A stretch of 64,000 nucleotides of DNA from Nakamurella sp040546275 (GTDB lineage: Bacteria > Actinomycetota > Actinomycetes > Mycobacteriales > Nakamurellaceae). The stretch's first letter is position 1. Each line of letters begins with the position of its first letter. A model generated the notes under the pieces. The model was not told the origin of the DNA. It saw only the letters and a list, made by a program, of their open reading frames with translations, and did not search any database. This document shows positions 35,612 through 44,562 of the stretch, one piece after another. The stretch spans positions 1 through 64,000 of the forward strand of contig NZ_JBEPNO010000018.1 of the NCBI RefSeq assembly GCF_040546275.1, written 5' to 3'. A program made the translations under genes and the position numbers.

Positions 35612-36213
35612 GCCGCCTCGGCCTTGTCCGCCAACAGGTTCGTCTGCTTCCGGACCACCAGGAAGACGATGACCGCCAGGACGACCGCGATACCGATCGC
35701 GGCGTAGTTGACCACGCTGGACAGCTTCTTCAGGGTGTTGCCGGCGGCGTAGAAGCCGAACGCGTAGATCGCCGACCAGACCAGTCCGCCGAGCGCGTTG
35801 TACAGGAGGAAACGCGGCCAGGCCATGCGCACGGTGCCGGCCAGGAACGCCGCGAAGGTGCGGAGCACCGAGACGAACCGGCCGAAGAACACCACCTTGC
35901 CGCCGTGCCGGTCGAACATGTACCGGCCCACCTTGAGCTTGCGCTCGTCGAGGTGGATCTTCGGTCCGTACTTGCGCGCCAGCTTGTATCCGCCCTTGTT
36001 GCCGATCCAGTAGCCGATGTTGTCGCCGATGATCGCCCCCGCGGCTGCGGCCGCGAAGATGAACCAGATGTTGAGGTTGCCGGTGGTCGCGGCGTAGGTG
36101 GCCGCCGCGATCAGCACCGTCTCGCCGGGCAGCGGGATGCCGATGCTCTCCACCCCGATGATCGCGAACACCGCGAGATAACCGAATGAGCTGATCAGGT
36201 GGTCGACGTTCAT
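35590..36213 (-). CDS. DedA family membrane protein
   Basis: 207 residues with the VTT/SNARE-associated domain. IIGVESIGIPLPGETVLIAA (about 18-37) carries the conserved E and P-G-E. GDNIGYWIGNKGG and FFGRFVSVLRTFAAFLAGTVRM (conserved F-x-R-F-x-P/V-x-x-R-T) follow, then C-terminal membrane helices. DedA proteins scramble or flip phospholipids and polyprenyl phosphates, with envelope and proton-motive-force effects (family knowledge). The gene is complete and stands alone. Confidence 0.88.
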   Translation of the reverse strand: MNVDHLISSFGYLAVFAIIGVESIGIPLPGETVLIAAATYAATTGNLNIWFIFAAAAAGAIIGDNIGYWIGNKGGYKLARKYGPKIHLDERKLKVGRYMFDRHGGKVVFFGRFVSVLRTFAAFLAGTVRMAWPRFLLYNALGGLVWSAIYAFGFYAAGNTLKKLSSVVNYAAIGIAVVLAVIVFLVVRKQTNLLADKAEAAYPGPLE

Positions 36214-36293
36214 CGTCCGCTTTCTTGGGTTTCGTGGGAACGGATGGAGCGCGGCCGATTCTCCGCCGATGAGCGCCAGCGTAGCGGCCGACC

Positions 36294-37250
36294 ATGACCC
36301 GCGAGGAGGTTCGCGACAGGATCACCACCCGGCTGACGGACCCCGGAAGTTTCTCCGCCAAAGAAAGTGTCCGGATGTTGGCCGGTGCCGCGATGATCGG
36401 CGGCTTCGCACTTCTCGCTCTCACCGCCTGCAACGCCGGGCTCGACGGGGTCGGAAGCCGCCCGCGGCGGTGGGCAAGCCGGCCACTGCCGCTCCGACCA
36501 CTGGTGGGCCGGTCACTGCTCCATCCTCCAGCGCCTCTGACTCGTCGACCTCGGACTCGTCCACGGCAGATTCGCCGACGGACGCCACCACCACCGCCGA
36601 CACCACCACTACCTCCGACACCACCAGCAAGTCCGCGCAGCCTCGATCAACTGCGACTACTCCGACAGCGACCAGACCTGACCGTGGCGGCCGCCGTGAT
36701 CACCGTCCTCGTGATCGGAGCGCTCTTCGTCATCGGACGGCCGGCCGCCGATCCACAGGCGGTGCGGGGCCCGGTCCCCGCGGTGGTCGCCTCCGTTTCG
36801 ACGTCCAGCGCATCGACCGCGGCGACATCGACCTTCCCGCAAAGCCTTTCACCCACGCCGTCGAGACCCACTGCGCCACGGAGCACTCCACCGACCGCAC
36901 GGCCCACCAGGGCAATCCCGACGACCCGACCGCGCACGACGGTGCAGAGCGCCCCGCCCACGAGGGCGGGCGTCACGACCAGCGAGCCAAGTACGCCCGC
37001 CCCGACGACAGCCGAGACCACAGCTGGAACAACAACACCCAACACCCGGAGCATGGATCTGTCGGTCGACGACCCCGGCGTCGTCGGCTCCTACGGAACG
37101 GGCCACCCGGCGTCGGGCCAGATGGAGTTGCCGCGCAACGGATGTGACCCGGCACTAGGCACGCAGATCTACACGGTCTACGCGAACTGCATCGACGGCA
37201 CCGTCGTACAGCGCACGATCAACTGGACTCCCCCGCCCGTCATCGGCTGA
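36294..37250 (+). CDS. Ser/Thr/Pro-rich membrane protein, reading frame probably disturbed
   Basis: The nominal frame gives 318 residues: a polar N-terminus, a hydrophobic stretch ending LLALTAC (lipobox-like, about 30-46), an Arg/Pro-rich segment, a helix TVAAAVITVLVIGALFVIG (about 130-150), a long Thr/Pro/Ser linker and a conserved-looking tail with two Cys (NGCDPALGTQIYTVYANC). Between about 36450 and 36675 another frame carries natural Ser/Thr/Asp-rich sequence (TAPTTGGPVTAPSSSASD) with good codon use. One lost G near 36449-36452 and one extra base near 36675 would explain this. Alternatively two genes are present, the second starting at GTG 36681. Function unknown. Confidence 0.5.
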   Translation: MTREEVRDRITTRLTDPGSFSAKESVRMLAGAAMIGGFALLALTACNAGLDGVGSRPRRWASRPLPLRPLVGRSLLHPPAPLTRRPRTRPRQIRRRTPPPPPTPPLPPTPPASPRSLDQLRLLRQRPDLTVAAAVITVLVIGALFVIGRPAADPQAVRGPVPAVVASVSTSSASTAATSTFPQSLSPTPSRPTAPRSTPPTARPTRAIPTTRPRTTVQSAPPTRAGVTTSEPSTPAPTTAETTAGTTTPNTRSMDLSVDDPGVVGSYGTGHPASGQMELPRNGCDPALGTQIYTVYANCIDGTVVQRTINWTPPPVIG

Positions 37251-37374
37251 CCGCTCGCCGGCCCAGGTGACCCACGTCATACCGGGCGGTCCATGCCGTT
37301 CTCCGGAATCCCGGTGTCCTACGAAGGTCGCGTCGTGCGGCAGACCCAGCCATTTCGTAGAAAGAAGTCATCCT

Positions 37375-38082
37375 GTGAACACCGCCGTCAGCCGGCTTCT
37401 GGCCGAATTCGCCGGTACCGCCCTCCTCGTCCTCGGCGGAGTCGGCACTGCCGTCCTGGCACCCCAGGTCGGGCCCGTCGGCATTGCGCTCGCCTTCGGC
37501 CTGAGCCTGCTCGTCCTGGTCTACGTCCTCGGACCCATCTCCGGATGCCACCTGAACCCGGCCGTCACGCTCGGGATGGCCCTGTCCGGAAGACTTCCCG
37601 GTCGCGACGCCGCCGGCTACGTCGTCAGCCAGATCGTCGGTGCAATCGCCGGTTCGGCCGTGGTCTACCTGATCGCCTCCAACCGCTCCGGCTACCGTCT
37701 GGCCAGTGACGGACTAGGCGCAAACGGTTGGGGCACAGCCTCTTCCGGCGGCTATGGACTTCGTGCCGCGCTTGTCGTCGAGGTCGTGCTCACGGCGTTG
37801 CTGGTCTTCACCGTGCTGACGGTGACGGCCACGACCAATCTGGCAGCAGTGGCCGGGCTGCCCATCGGCCTGGTCCTCGTCCTCTGCCATCTCGTCGCCA
37901 TCCCGATCGACGGCACCTCGGTCAACCCGGCGCGCAGCATCGGCTCGGCGCTGTTCGCCGGACACGTTGCTCTCGGCCAACTGTGGCTGTTCGTCGTCGT
38001 GCCCCTCGTCGGTGGCGCGCTGGCCGCGCTGGTCCACCGGGCACTGCGGCCATCGAGCCCCGACCTCGAGTACGCGGGCTGA
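37375..38082 (+). CDS. aqpZ: Aquaporin Z-like water channel
   Basis: 235 residues, close to the 231 of E. coli AqpZ. MIP family with six membrane helices and two NPA half-helices: GCHLNPAVTLG (loop B) and GTSVNPARSIGS (loop E, with the selectivity-filter Arg). N-terminal AEFAGTALLVLGGVGTAV is typical. The short loops point to a water channel rather than a glycerol facilitator. GTG 37375 follows an AAAGAAG element. It converges with the large beta-propeller gene. Confidence 0.85.
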   Translation: MNTAVSRLLAEFAGTALLVLGGVGTAVLAPQVGPVGIALAFGLSLLVLVYVLGPISGCHLNPAVTLGMALSGRLPGRDAAGYVVSQIVGAIAGSAVVYLIASNRSGYRLASDGLGANGWGTASSGGYGLRAALVVEVVLTALLVFTVLTVTATTNLAAVAGLPIGLVLVLCHLVAIPIDGTSVNPARSIGSALFAGHVALGQLWLFVVVPLVGGALAALVHRALRPSSPDLEYAG

Positions 38083-38111
38083 GACCCCCTGACCACGAGC
38101 TACTCTCAGAC

Positions 38112-41100
38112 TCACACGCGGCCCAGGGCGACATGGCCGGAGGCGTCGATCACGGCACAGAAGGCACTGCTCGCGCAGGATAACGACGTGATGCTTCCGG
38201 CTCCGGCGATAGCCTCCGGCGGGGACCATGCCGCACCGTCGAAGTTGAGGGCGCGGCCCCGCAGATCCACTGCGGTGCAGAAGATCGCGCTGGTACAGGA
38301 GACTCCGACCAGTCCCTGCGAGAAGTCGTCGATCGTCCGCGGTGGGCTCCACCGGGAACCATCGAAGGTGAGCACGTCGTCAGACAGCCCGACGGCAGCA
38401 CAGAACCCGGTGCCGGCGCACGAGATCGCCAGCAGCGGGCCGCCCTGGATGGCGACGCCCGGGGAGCGGACGGCGCCGGCGAACCGGTAGGCATATCCAT
38501 CGGAACCCACTGCGATGCAGACGGTCCCGGCGCAGGACACGGACGTCAGGCCGTTGATGCTGCCGAGCGTGAGAGGGTGGCCGGACCAGGTGACCCCGTC
38601 GTAGGTCACTGCGCGACCCTGCGCCGTCACGGCCGCACAGAACTTCCGGGAGCTGCACGACACCGACACCATGGTGTCGCTGGTTCCGGCCGACCCCAGC
38701 GCCGACGTCGGCATCGACCACCGACGGCCGTCGAAGAGGAACGCGCGCCCGGCCAGATCCACCGCCGCACAGAAGTTCACGGCTGGGCAGGACACTGAGG
38801 TCAACCCCCCACCCTGGTCGATCGTCGTCGGCCCGGACCACTGCACGCCGCCGTAGGAGAACACCCGGCCGGCTCCGTCGACGGCCTGGCAGAAGGTGCT
38901 GGTGGGGCAGGAGATCGAGGTCGGCAGATTGTTGAGCTCGACCCTCGACGGCGAACTCCAGTCGGTCCCGTTCCATCTCGACCCGTTGCCGTCGGTGTCG
39001 ACCGAGACACAGAATGTGGGCGAGACACAGGACACCACTGGCGATCCCGCGCCGGCGCCGACCAACGTGACGGCCGATCTCGTCCACGCCCCACCGGTCG
39101 TGGTGAGCAGACCGCCGTCGACATCGGTGGCCGCGCAGAACCGGGCAGCGGTGCATGAAACCTGATACATCGGAGCACCCTGACCTACGATCGCGGGGGC
39201 GCGCCAGGAGCCGTCGTAGACGACGGCCCGCCCGGTGTCCTCCACCGCAACGCACCAGGTGGTGGTCGCGCAGGAGACCGCCCACATGCCGACACCGAAC
39301 GAACCCGAAGGTTGATCGGGATCCGTCAGGATCGGCGACGACCAACGGGTCCCGTTCCAACGGAAGGCGCGGCCGGACAGGTCGACGGCCTGGCAGAAGG
39401 TGACGCTCACGCAGGCGACTGCGGTTAGTTGACCCTCGGCATCGACGTCGCTACCGCGCCACGTCCGGCCGTCGAACCGGACGATCTGGCCGCTGAGCCC
39501 GACGGCCATGCAGAACGAGTTGCTCACGCAGGACAGCCCGGCCAGCCCCACCGGATCGACCGCTTGGGGCTCGGTCCAGGTCCGTCCGTCGTAGGTGACG
39601 ACCCGGCCGTCGACGTCGCCACCGACGCAGAAGGTCGTCGAGGTGCAGGACATCGCGACGAAGGAGTGGTCCGGATCCACCGCCGCCGGTTCCGACCACA
39701 CCCGACCGTCGAAGCGCAGCACGCTGCCGAACGCATCACCGGCCATGCAGAACGAGTTGGTAGCGCAGGAGATCGCCAACGGGTTTCCGTGAACCGGTTG
39801 GAGCAGCGTCGTGGGGGACCACGTCAACGCGGTTCGGGCGCCCGTCAGGAAGTAGCCTGCGACATCCGCAACCAACTGCACCGATCCGGTGGGAGAACCG
39901 TTGAACAGCTGGATCCGGCCGTCGGAGCCGACCGGCACGACGACCATGTTCGACACGGTCCGGCCCGCGGTGTAGTTGAGGTTGGAGGCTAGGGGCCGAA
40001 CGGCGCGGCCGGCGAAAGCCGTCAGATAGCCGCTGCCCACGGGGTTGGTCACGGTGAGCGTGAGCGCCACCGCGGAGACGCCGATGCTCGGCACTCCCGC
40101 CCGACCGGCGACCGGCAGCGTCAGGACCCGAGGTCCGACAACTGCTGCGCGCGGGGCACCAAGGCCGATCCGGGTATCGAGCACCCGGCTCGGGGTGAGC
40201 GGCGTATACGAACCCGCGGCATTGGCCACTCCGGTCCGGATGTAGCCGGTGACGTCGACGATCAACGAGATGTTGCCGGCGGACCCGTTCCGGAGGCGGA
40301 TCCGACCGTCGGCGCCGACCCGGACGATCGCCAGGGTCGCGACGGTGCGGTGGGCGGCAAAGGTCAGGCTCGAGGTGGCCGGGGCGGCCAGGCCGTTCGG
40401 ATAGGCCGACACGTAACCGGGTTGGGTCGCGCCGGTGACGGTCAGATTGACCGCGACGGCCGAGATGTCGGTGGTCGGAATGCCGTAGCGGCCCAGTACC
40501 CGCAGCGGCAGCGTCCCCCGAGGTCCGATCGCGGCCTGCGGCGCGCCGTCACCGATCCTGGTGTCGAGCACCCGGAGTGGTCCGACCGGGAGAAATCCAC
40601 CGATGACCGCACCGAAGCTCGACCCGTCGGTGGACGGGTTGTAGTAGCCCACGAGGTCGGCGAAGAGCTGGACCGGAGTCTCAGACCCGTTGTACAGCAA
40701 CACTTTTCCGTCGTTCCCCAGCTCCGCGACGACCAGATTCGCCACAGTCGCGCCCGCCACGTAGTTGAGGTTGGACGCGATCGGCCTCGACAGCCCGCTG
40801 GGGTAGACGGTGACGAAGCCGGGCCCGGTTGCGGCGGTGGCGGTCACGTTGAGAAGCACGGCCGCTGCGCCCGAGACCGGAATACCGGCCAACCGGGCGA
40901 CATCCAGCGTGATCGCCCGTCGCGCGCCGACCGGCGCACGGACGACGCCGACGCCGGAGCGGGTGTCGAGTACCCGCCGGGACGGCAGGGGGACGAACGC
41001 GCCGGAGGGGGGAGCGGTTGATTCCGCAGGGGTCGACGTACCCGGACCCTGGCCGGCCGCCCGGAGGCGGGAGAACGGGATGGCGGCATGGCCTCTCACG

Positions 41101-41387
41101 TCTGCCGCCGTCTGGCTGGGTGGCACCCGCACCGGGCGACCGGAGCCGCCGACGACGGGCTCGCTGCTCGAGCCGACGACGGGCTTGTTGCTCGAGCCGG
41201 CCACGGGCTCGCTGCTCGAGCCGACGACGGGCTCGCTGCTCGAGCCGACGACAGGTTTGTTGCTCGAGCCGACGACCGTCGAGCCGATCGGACTGCCGGC
41301 CGGTTGGGCCGCCTCCGCCGGCAGGGCGGTCGAGGCCATGGCGAGCATCGCGCCGGCGAGGGCGATCAGGCCGAAACGTCTGAACAC
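38112..41387 (-). CDS. Large secreted protein: three beta domains plus 14 Cys-containing propeller-like repeats
   Basis: 1091 residues. GTG 41387 follows GGGGGAG; the Sec signal is FGLIALAGAMLAMA...AEA. Residues about 30-80 are six 8-residue repeats (VVGSSSEP/VVGSSNKP). Three about 110-residue beta domains follow (about 130-240, 270-375, 395-500), each opening R-V-L-D-T-R and ending in a Y-[YIF]-x-x-G-like strand. The C-terminal half (about 530-1091) has 14 repeats of about 40 residues, vSC-x4-FC-x-A-x-D-x-x-G-R...F-D-G-x-x-W, a two-Cys-per-repeat pattern consistent with two seven-bladed beta-propellers. Probably a surface protein for carbohydrate or protein binding; no catalytic motif is seen. 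The gene stands alone, divergent from MerR-VOC. Confidence 0.8.
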   Translation of the reverse strand: MFRRFGLIALAGAMLAMASTALPAEAAQPAGSPIGSTVVGSSNKPVVGSSSEPVVGSSSEPVAGSSNKPVVGSSSEPVVGGSGRPVRVPPSQTAADVRGHAAIPFSRLRAAGQGPGTSTPAESTAPPSGAFVPLPSRRVLDTRSGVGVVRAPVGARRAITLDVARLAGIPVSGAAAVLLNVTATAATGPGFVTVYPSGLSRPIASNLNYVAGATVANLVVAELGNDGKVLLYNGSETPVQLFADLVGYYNPSTDGSSFGAVIGGFLPVGPLRVLDTRIGDGAPQAAIGPRGTLPLRVLGRYGIPTTDISAVAVNLTVTGATQPGYVSAYPNGLAAPATSSLTFAAHRTVATLAIVRVGADGRIRLRNGSAGNISLIVDVTGYIRTGVANAAGSYTPLTPSRVLDTRIGLGAPRAAVVGPRVLTLPVAGRAGVPSIGVSAVALTLTVTNPVGSGYLTAFAGRAVRPLASNLNYTAGRTVSNMVVVPVGSDGRIQLFNGSPTGSVQLVADVAGYFLTGARTALTWSPTTLLQPVHGNPLAISCATNSFCMAGDAFGSVLRFDGRVWSEPAAVDPDHSFVAMSCTSTTFCVGGDVDGRVVTYDGRTWTEPQAVDPVGLAGLSCVSNSFCMAVGLSGQIVRFDGRTWRGSDVDAEGQLTAVACVSVTFCQAVDLSGRAFRWNGTRWSSPILTDPDQPSGSFGVGMWAVSCATTTWCVAVEDTGRAVVYDGSWRAPAIVGQGAPMYQVSCTAARFCAATDVDGGLLTTTGGAWTRSAVTLVGAGAGSPVVSCVSPTFCVSVDTDGNGSRWNGTDWSSPSRVELNNLPTSISCPTSTFCQAVDGAGRVFSYGGVQWSGPTTIDQGGGLTSVSCPAVNFCAAVDLAGRAFLFDGRRWSMPTSALGSAGTSDTMVSVSCSSRKFCAAVTAQGRAVTYDGVTWSGHPLTLGSINGLTSVSCAGTVCIAVGSDGYAYRFAGAVRSPGVAIQGGPLLAISCAGTGFCAAVGLSDDVLTFDGSRWSPPRTIDDFSQGLVGVSCTSAIFCTAVDLRGRALNFDGAAWSPPEAIAGAGSITSLSCASSAFCAVIDASGHVALGRV
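41143..41286. repeat. Six 24-bp tandem repeats within coding sequence
   Basis: CTCGAGCCGACGACGGGCTC-type units in tandem encode the 8-residue VVGSSSEP/VVGSSNKP repeats of the secreted protein. Two unit types alternate, and copy number could vary by slippage. Confidence 0.75.
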
Positions 41388-41603
41388 GGATCTCCCCCGG
41401 GGCGGCACTGCACGATGGTGCCGATTCTGGCACGACGATAGAGCGAGTATCAGTACGCCGGACCTTTCGACTCTGCATCGATGGGTGATCCGTTGCCCAT
41501 TCAGCCCCTCGGCACCGTCACCAGGGGCAACGGAGCCGCTACCGGAAAGTATTTGGTCCGAGGGGTTGCTCCTGACGCGACGTGAGGTCCTACCGCCATT
41601 CCC

Positions 41604-42401
41604 ATGACGATCAGCGAAGAGGTCGAGTCCTGGAAGGTCGGAGCGCTGGCGGCTTCGACCGGCGTCACCGTCCGGGCGCTGCATCACTACGACCACATCG
41701 GTCTGCTCAGCCCGTCGAGCCGAAACGTTGCGGGCCACCGGCTCTACACCACCCAGGACGTCACCCGGCTCTACCGCATCAGCCTGCTGCGGCGGCTGGG
41801 CTTCCCGCTCGAACAGATCTCGCACGTCCTGGACGACCCCGACTGGGACCTTCCGGCTGCGGTTCGACGGCACCTCGTCGACACCCAACGGCGGGCCGCC
41901 ATCGCAGCGGCGCTGTGCAACCGCCTGACCGTCATGGCCGATCAACTGGCCGCGCACACCACCAGCCCATCCCCCGACCAGATGTTCGGGGCACTCGAGG
42001 AGATGACCATGCTCGATTCATCCGTCCACAGCACCACCACGATCCTCATCTACGACGACCTGCCCGCCGCCCACGAATACGTGGTTCGCGTCTACGGTCT
42101 GACGCCCGGCGAACTCGAACGCACGCCCGACGGCACTGCCGTGCACGGGGAGGTCAGGGCCGGCGAACAGGTGATCTGGATGCACCCGGCCGGCGACGGA
42201 TTCCGGTCGCCCCGCGACCTCGGCGGCGTCACCGGAATGACCGTCATCAACGTCGACGACGCCGACGCCCACCACGCGCGGAGCGTTGCCGCCGGCGCCG
42301 TCATCGTCGAGGAACCGGTCGACCAGAACTACGGAGTGCGGGAGTACGGCGCCCGCGACCCGGAGGGCCAGCTCTGGTTCTTCCACTCCCCGCTCGACTG
42401 A
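41604..42401 (+). CDS. MerR regulator fused to a VOC (glyoxalase-like) domain
   Basis: 265 residues. N-terminal MerR DNA-binding and dimerisation part (about 8-125; WKVGALAASTGVTVRALHHY, LYRISLLRRLGFPLEQI). C-terminal VOC domain (about 145-262; LIYDDLPAAHEYVVRVYG, GEQVIWMHP, GVREYGARDPEGQLWFF), the fold of glyoxalase, bleomycin-resistance and related proteins. The fused domain probably binds an inducer or a toxic electrophile. It is divergent from the beta-propeller gene and 78 bases before a subtilase; whether it controls either is unknown. Confidence 0.83.
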   Translation: MTISEEVESWKVGALAASTGVTVRALHHYDHIGLLSPSSRNVAGHRLYTTQDVTRLYRISLLRRLGFPLEQISHVLDDPDWDLPAAVRRHLVDTQRRAAIAAALCNRLTVMADQLAAHTTSPSPDQMFGALEEMTMLDSSVHSTTTILIYDDLPAAHEYVVRVYGLTPGELERTPDGTAVHGEVRAGEQVIWMHPAGDGFRSPRDLGGVTGMTVINVDDADAHHARSVAAGAVIVEEPVDQNYGVREYGARDPEGQLWFFHSPLD

Positions 42402-42479
42402 CCCGCCCGTGGGAGAGCCGTATTTTCTGGCGTTCTCCACCACTCTTCTCGACTACAACCCGACCGAGAAGAGAGCTCC

Positions 42480-44081
42480 ATGACCGAGATCGCCGGCGAT
42501 GTACCCCAGCCCGTCCGTGGCCGGGGCTGGACGCCTCGAGTAGTCGTCAAGATGAAACGCGAAGCCCGCATACCGTTCTCGAGATCCGCACAGTTCTCCA
42601 TGCCGGACGGCGCCGGTGAGACGGTCCGGCGCACGGTGCAGCGGATTCACCCACGAGGACGTCTCGTTCCCTACCTGTCCGAGACCGACGGCATCAGCGC
42701 CGGCCGCCGGGACCGGCTCAGCCACTACTTCTCCGTCACCGCCCCGGACGCCGACCGCGCGGTCGCTCTGGCGCGCGAGATCAGCGCGCTCGATGACGTC
42801 GAGACCGCCTACGTCGAAGGCGGTCCCACCCCGCCGCCGACGGTCAACGCCACCGACGACCCCCTCAGCGCGACCCAGGGTTATCTGGATGCCGCCCCGC
42901 ACGGCATCGATGCACGGTTTGCGTGGGGACACACCGACGGACACGGCGTCGGTTTCGTCGACGTCGAGCAGGGCTGGACACTGAACCACGAAGATCTGGC
43001 CGCTGCCGGGATCCACCTCATCTCCGGGGTGAACACGGCCTACTTCGGGCACGGCACCGCAGTCCTGGGTGAGGTCGTCGCGGTGGACAACACCCTGGGC
43101 GGAGTAGGGATCGCGCCCGCGGCGCATGCTCGCGTCGTCTCCCAGTACCGGGCGGACGGGAGCTACGGCACCGCGGCCGCCATTCTCTCTGCGGTGGATG
43201 TGATGTCCGCCGGTGATGTGATGCTGCTGGAGGCACAGACCTTCGATTCGGCAGGGGCCTACCTACCGGTCGAGATCGAGGCCGCCGTCTTCGACGCCAT
43301 CCGGGCGGCGACCGACGCCGGCATCGTCGTGATCGAAGCCGGCGGCAATGGAAGCGTCGACCTGGACGCGTGGACGGATGATTCGGGCAACCACCTCCTT
43401 CGCCGCTCCGATCCGGCTTTCCAGGATTCCGGGGCGATCATGGTGGGGGCCGCGAGCGCGGACGTGCCACACACCCGTCTCTATTTCTCCAACTTCGGCT
43501 CCCGCATCGACTGCTTCGGTTGGGGCGCTGACATCGTCACCACCGGAGACGGCTGGACCGGTACCTCGACCAGCGCGTACACGGACAGCTTCGGTGGAAC
43601 CTCCGGTGCCAGCCCGATCATCGCCGGCGCCGCCTTGCTGTTGCAGGCGTTCTCGAGGCAGCATCGAGGACGCGTCCTCGATCCGTCGACCATGCGCTCA
43701 CTGGTCAGCGGCGCCGTCAACACCCACAGCGGGGATCCAGCAGCGGATCGCATCGGCGTGCTGCCGAACCTGCGGGCGCTGATCCAGACCCTGGTGGACG
43801 ACGACCGGTTCCTACCCCACATCGATGTCTACGTCGAAGGGCTCTACATTCTCTTCGGCCTGATCAACGATGCGCCCGGGATGATCTGGGTCCCCGGTGT
43901 CGGCCCGGTCCCGGTCAATCCCGGGTGGGAAAGCATCTCGAAGGAGCTGCAACTCCAGTTCATCGCGACGGTGGCCGGCGAGCTGGAGAGGGAAGGTCTG
44001 ACGGGCATCAGCGCCGAACAACTGGGCCACGTGTCGATTGCCGCTTTGCGCAAGACCCTGGAGGTCGGCTCGCGGCGATAG
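42480..44081 (+). CDS. S8 family subtilisin-like peptidase without signal peptide
   Basis: 533 residues. Serine protease of the subtilase fold (about 135-425). The catalytic Asp is in GVGFVDVEQGW, His in YFGHGTAVLGEVVA and Ser in GGTSGASPIIAGAALL; an oxyanion Asn lies in VIEAGGNG. The N-terminal about 130 residues resemble a propeptide or scaffold, and no Sec or Tat signal or membrane helix is visible. About 100 C-terminal residues lack known motifs. Such signal-less subtilases occur as intracellular or effector-associated proteases; the role here is not clear. AGAGAG precedes the ATG. Confidence 0.8.
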   Translation: MTEIAGDVPQPVRGRGWTPRVVVKMKREARIPFSRSAQFSMPDGAGETVRRTVQRIHPRGRLVPYLSETDGISAGRRDRLSHYFSVTAPDADRAVALAREISALDDVETAYVEGGPTPPPTVNATDDPLSATQGYLDAAPHGIDARFAWGHTDGHGVGFVDVEQGWTLNHEDLAAAGIHLISGVNTAYFGHGTAVLGEVVAVDNTLGGVGIAPAAHARVVSQYRADGSYGTAAAILSAVDVMSAGDVMLLEAQTFDSAGAYLPVEIEAAVFDAIRAATDAGIVVIEAGGNGSVDLDAWTDDSGNHLLRRSDPAFQDSGAIMVGAASADVPHTRLYFSNFGSRIDCFGWGADIVTTGDGWTGTSTSAYTDSFGGTSGASPIIAGAALLLQAFSRQHRGRVLDPSTMRSLVSGAVNTHSGDPAADRIGVLPNLRALIQTLVDDDRFLPHIDVYVEGLYILFGLINDAPGMIWVPGVGPVPVNPGWESISKELQLQFIATVAGELEREGLTGISAEQLGHVSIAALRKTLEVGSRR

Positions 44082-44137
44082 GTCGACCGGGATCTGGTTC
44101 CGCCGAGGCAGTTCTGCTTCATCAGCCCGGCCGGGCG

Positions 44138-44386
44138 TCACCGCCGTCGCAGCACACTGACCGGTGCGGTCAGATCGTAGTGGCGACGGTCGGCCAGCCC
44201 GGCGAACTCCACGCACATCTCCGGAGGTGCACCTTGCATCCGCAAGGAGGTGACGGTGCGCAGAGCGCCGCTCTCGCGGACCACGTCGGTCACGTGGAGC
44301 TGCGCGGCGAGGATCGTCTCCACCCTGCTGACCGCTGTCGGGCGTCCATCCGATACCGCCGCCTGTTCATCACCGTTCTCGATCAC
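44138..44386 (-). CDS. Small hypothetical protein
   Basis: An 82-residue frame from GTG 44386, which follows GGTGAGG, with plausible GC-rich third positions (RVETILAAQLHVTDVV, EMCVEFAGLADRRHYDL). It resembles no family I know. It could also be the 3' remnant of a longer gene, since the frame stays open upstream through the palindrome at 44437-44498. Low confidence that it is expressed. Confidence 0.3.
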   Translation of the reverse strand: MIENGDEQAAVSDGRPTAVSRVETILAAQLHVTDVVRESGALRTVTSLRMQGAPPEMCVEFAGLADRRHYDLTAPVSVLRRR

Positions 44387-44436
44387 CGCCTCACCATTGC
44401 ATCCACCACCGACAGTGCAGGCGGGTCGAGTCACCT

Positions 44437-44498
44437 GGCAAGGCTCGCCTGGTCCTGGCAAGGCCCGTGGGCCCTGCCAGGACCAGGCAGACCTTGCC
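44437..44498. repeat. Large imperfect palindrome (30-bp arms)
   Basis: Arms 44437-44466 and 44469-44498 pair with 26 of 30 matches around a two-base centre, all GC-rich (GGCAAGG...CCTGGTCCTGGCA). It lies between convergent transcription units and could terminate both, or be an extragenic palindromic element. Confidence 0.75.
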
Positions 44499-44562
44499 AA
44501 GACGGTCGAGGGCCGGCCCGCGCCGGGGGCCGGCTGTAGGGGCCCAGCTGCGGAGCTGACGG

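Noticed and set aside
41388..41957. N-terminal extension of the beta-propeller frame to 41957
   Set aside because: It runs antisense through the MerR-VOC gene; the GTG at 41387 has a ribosome-binding site and a signal peptide directly after.
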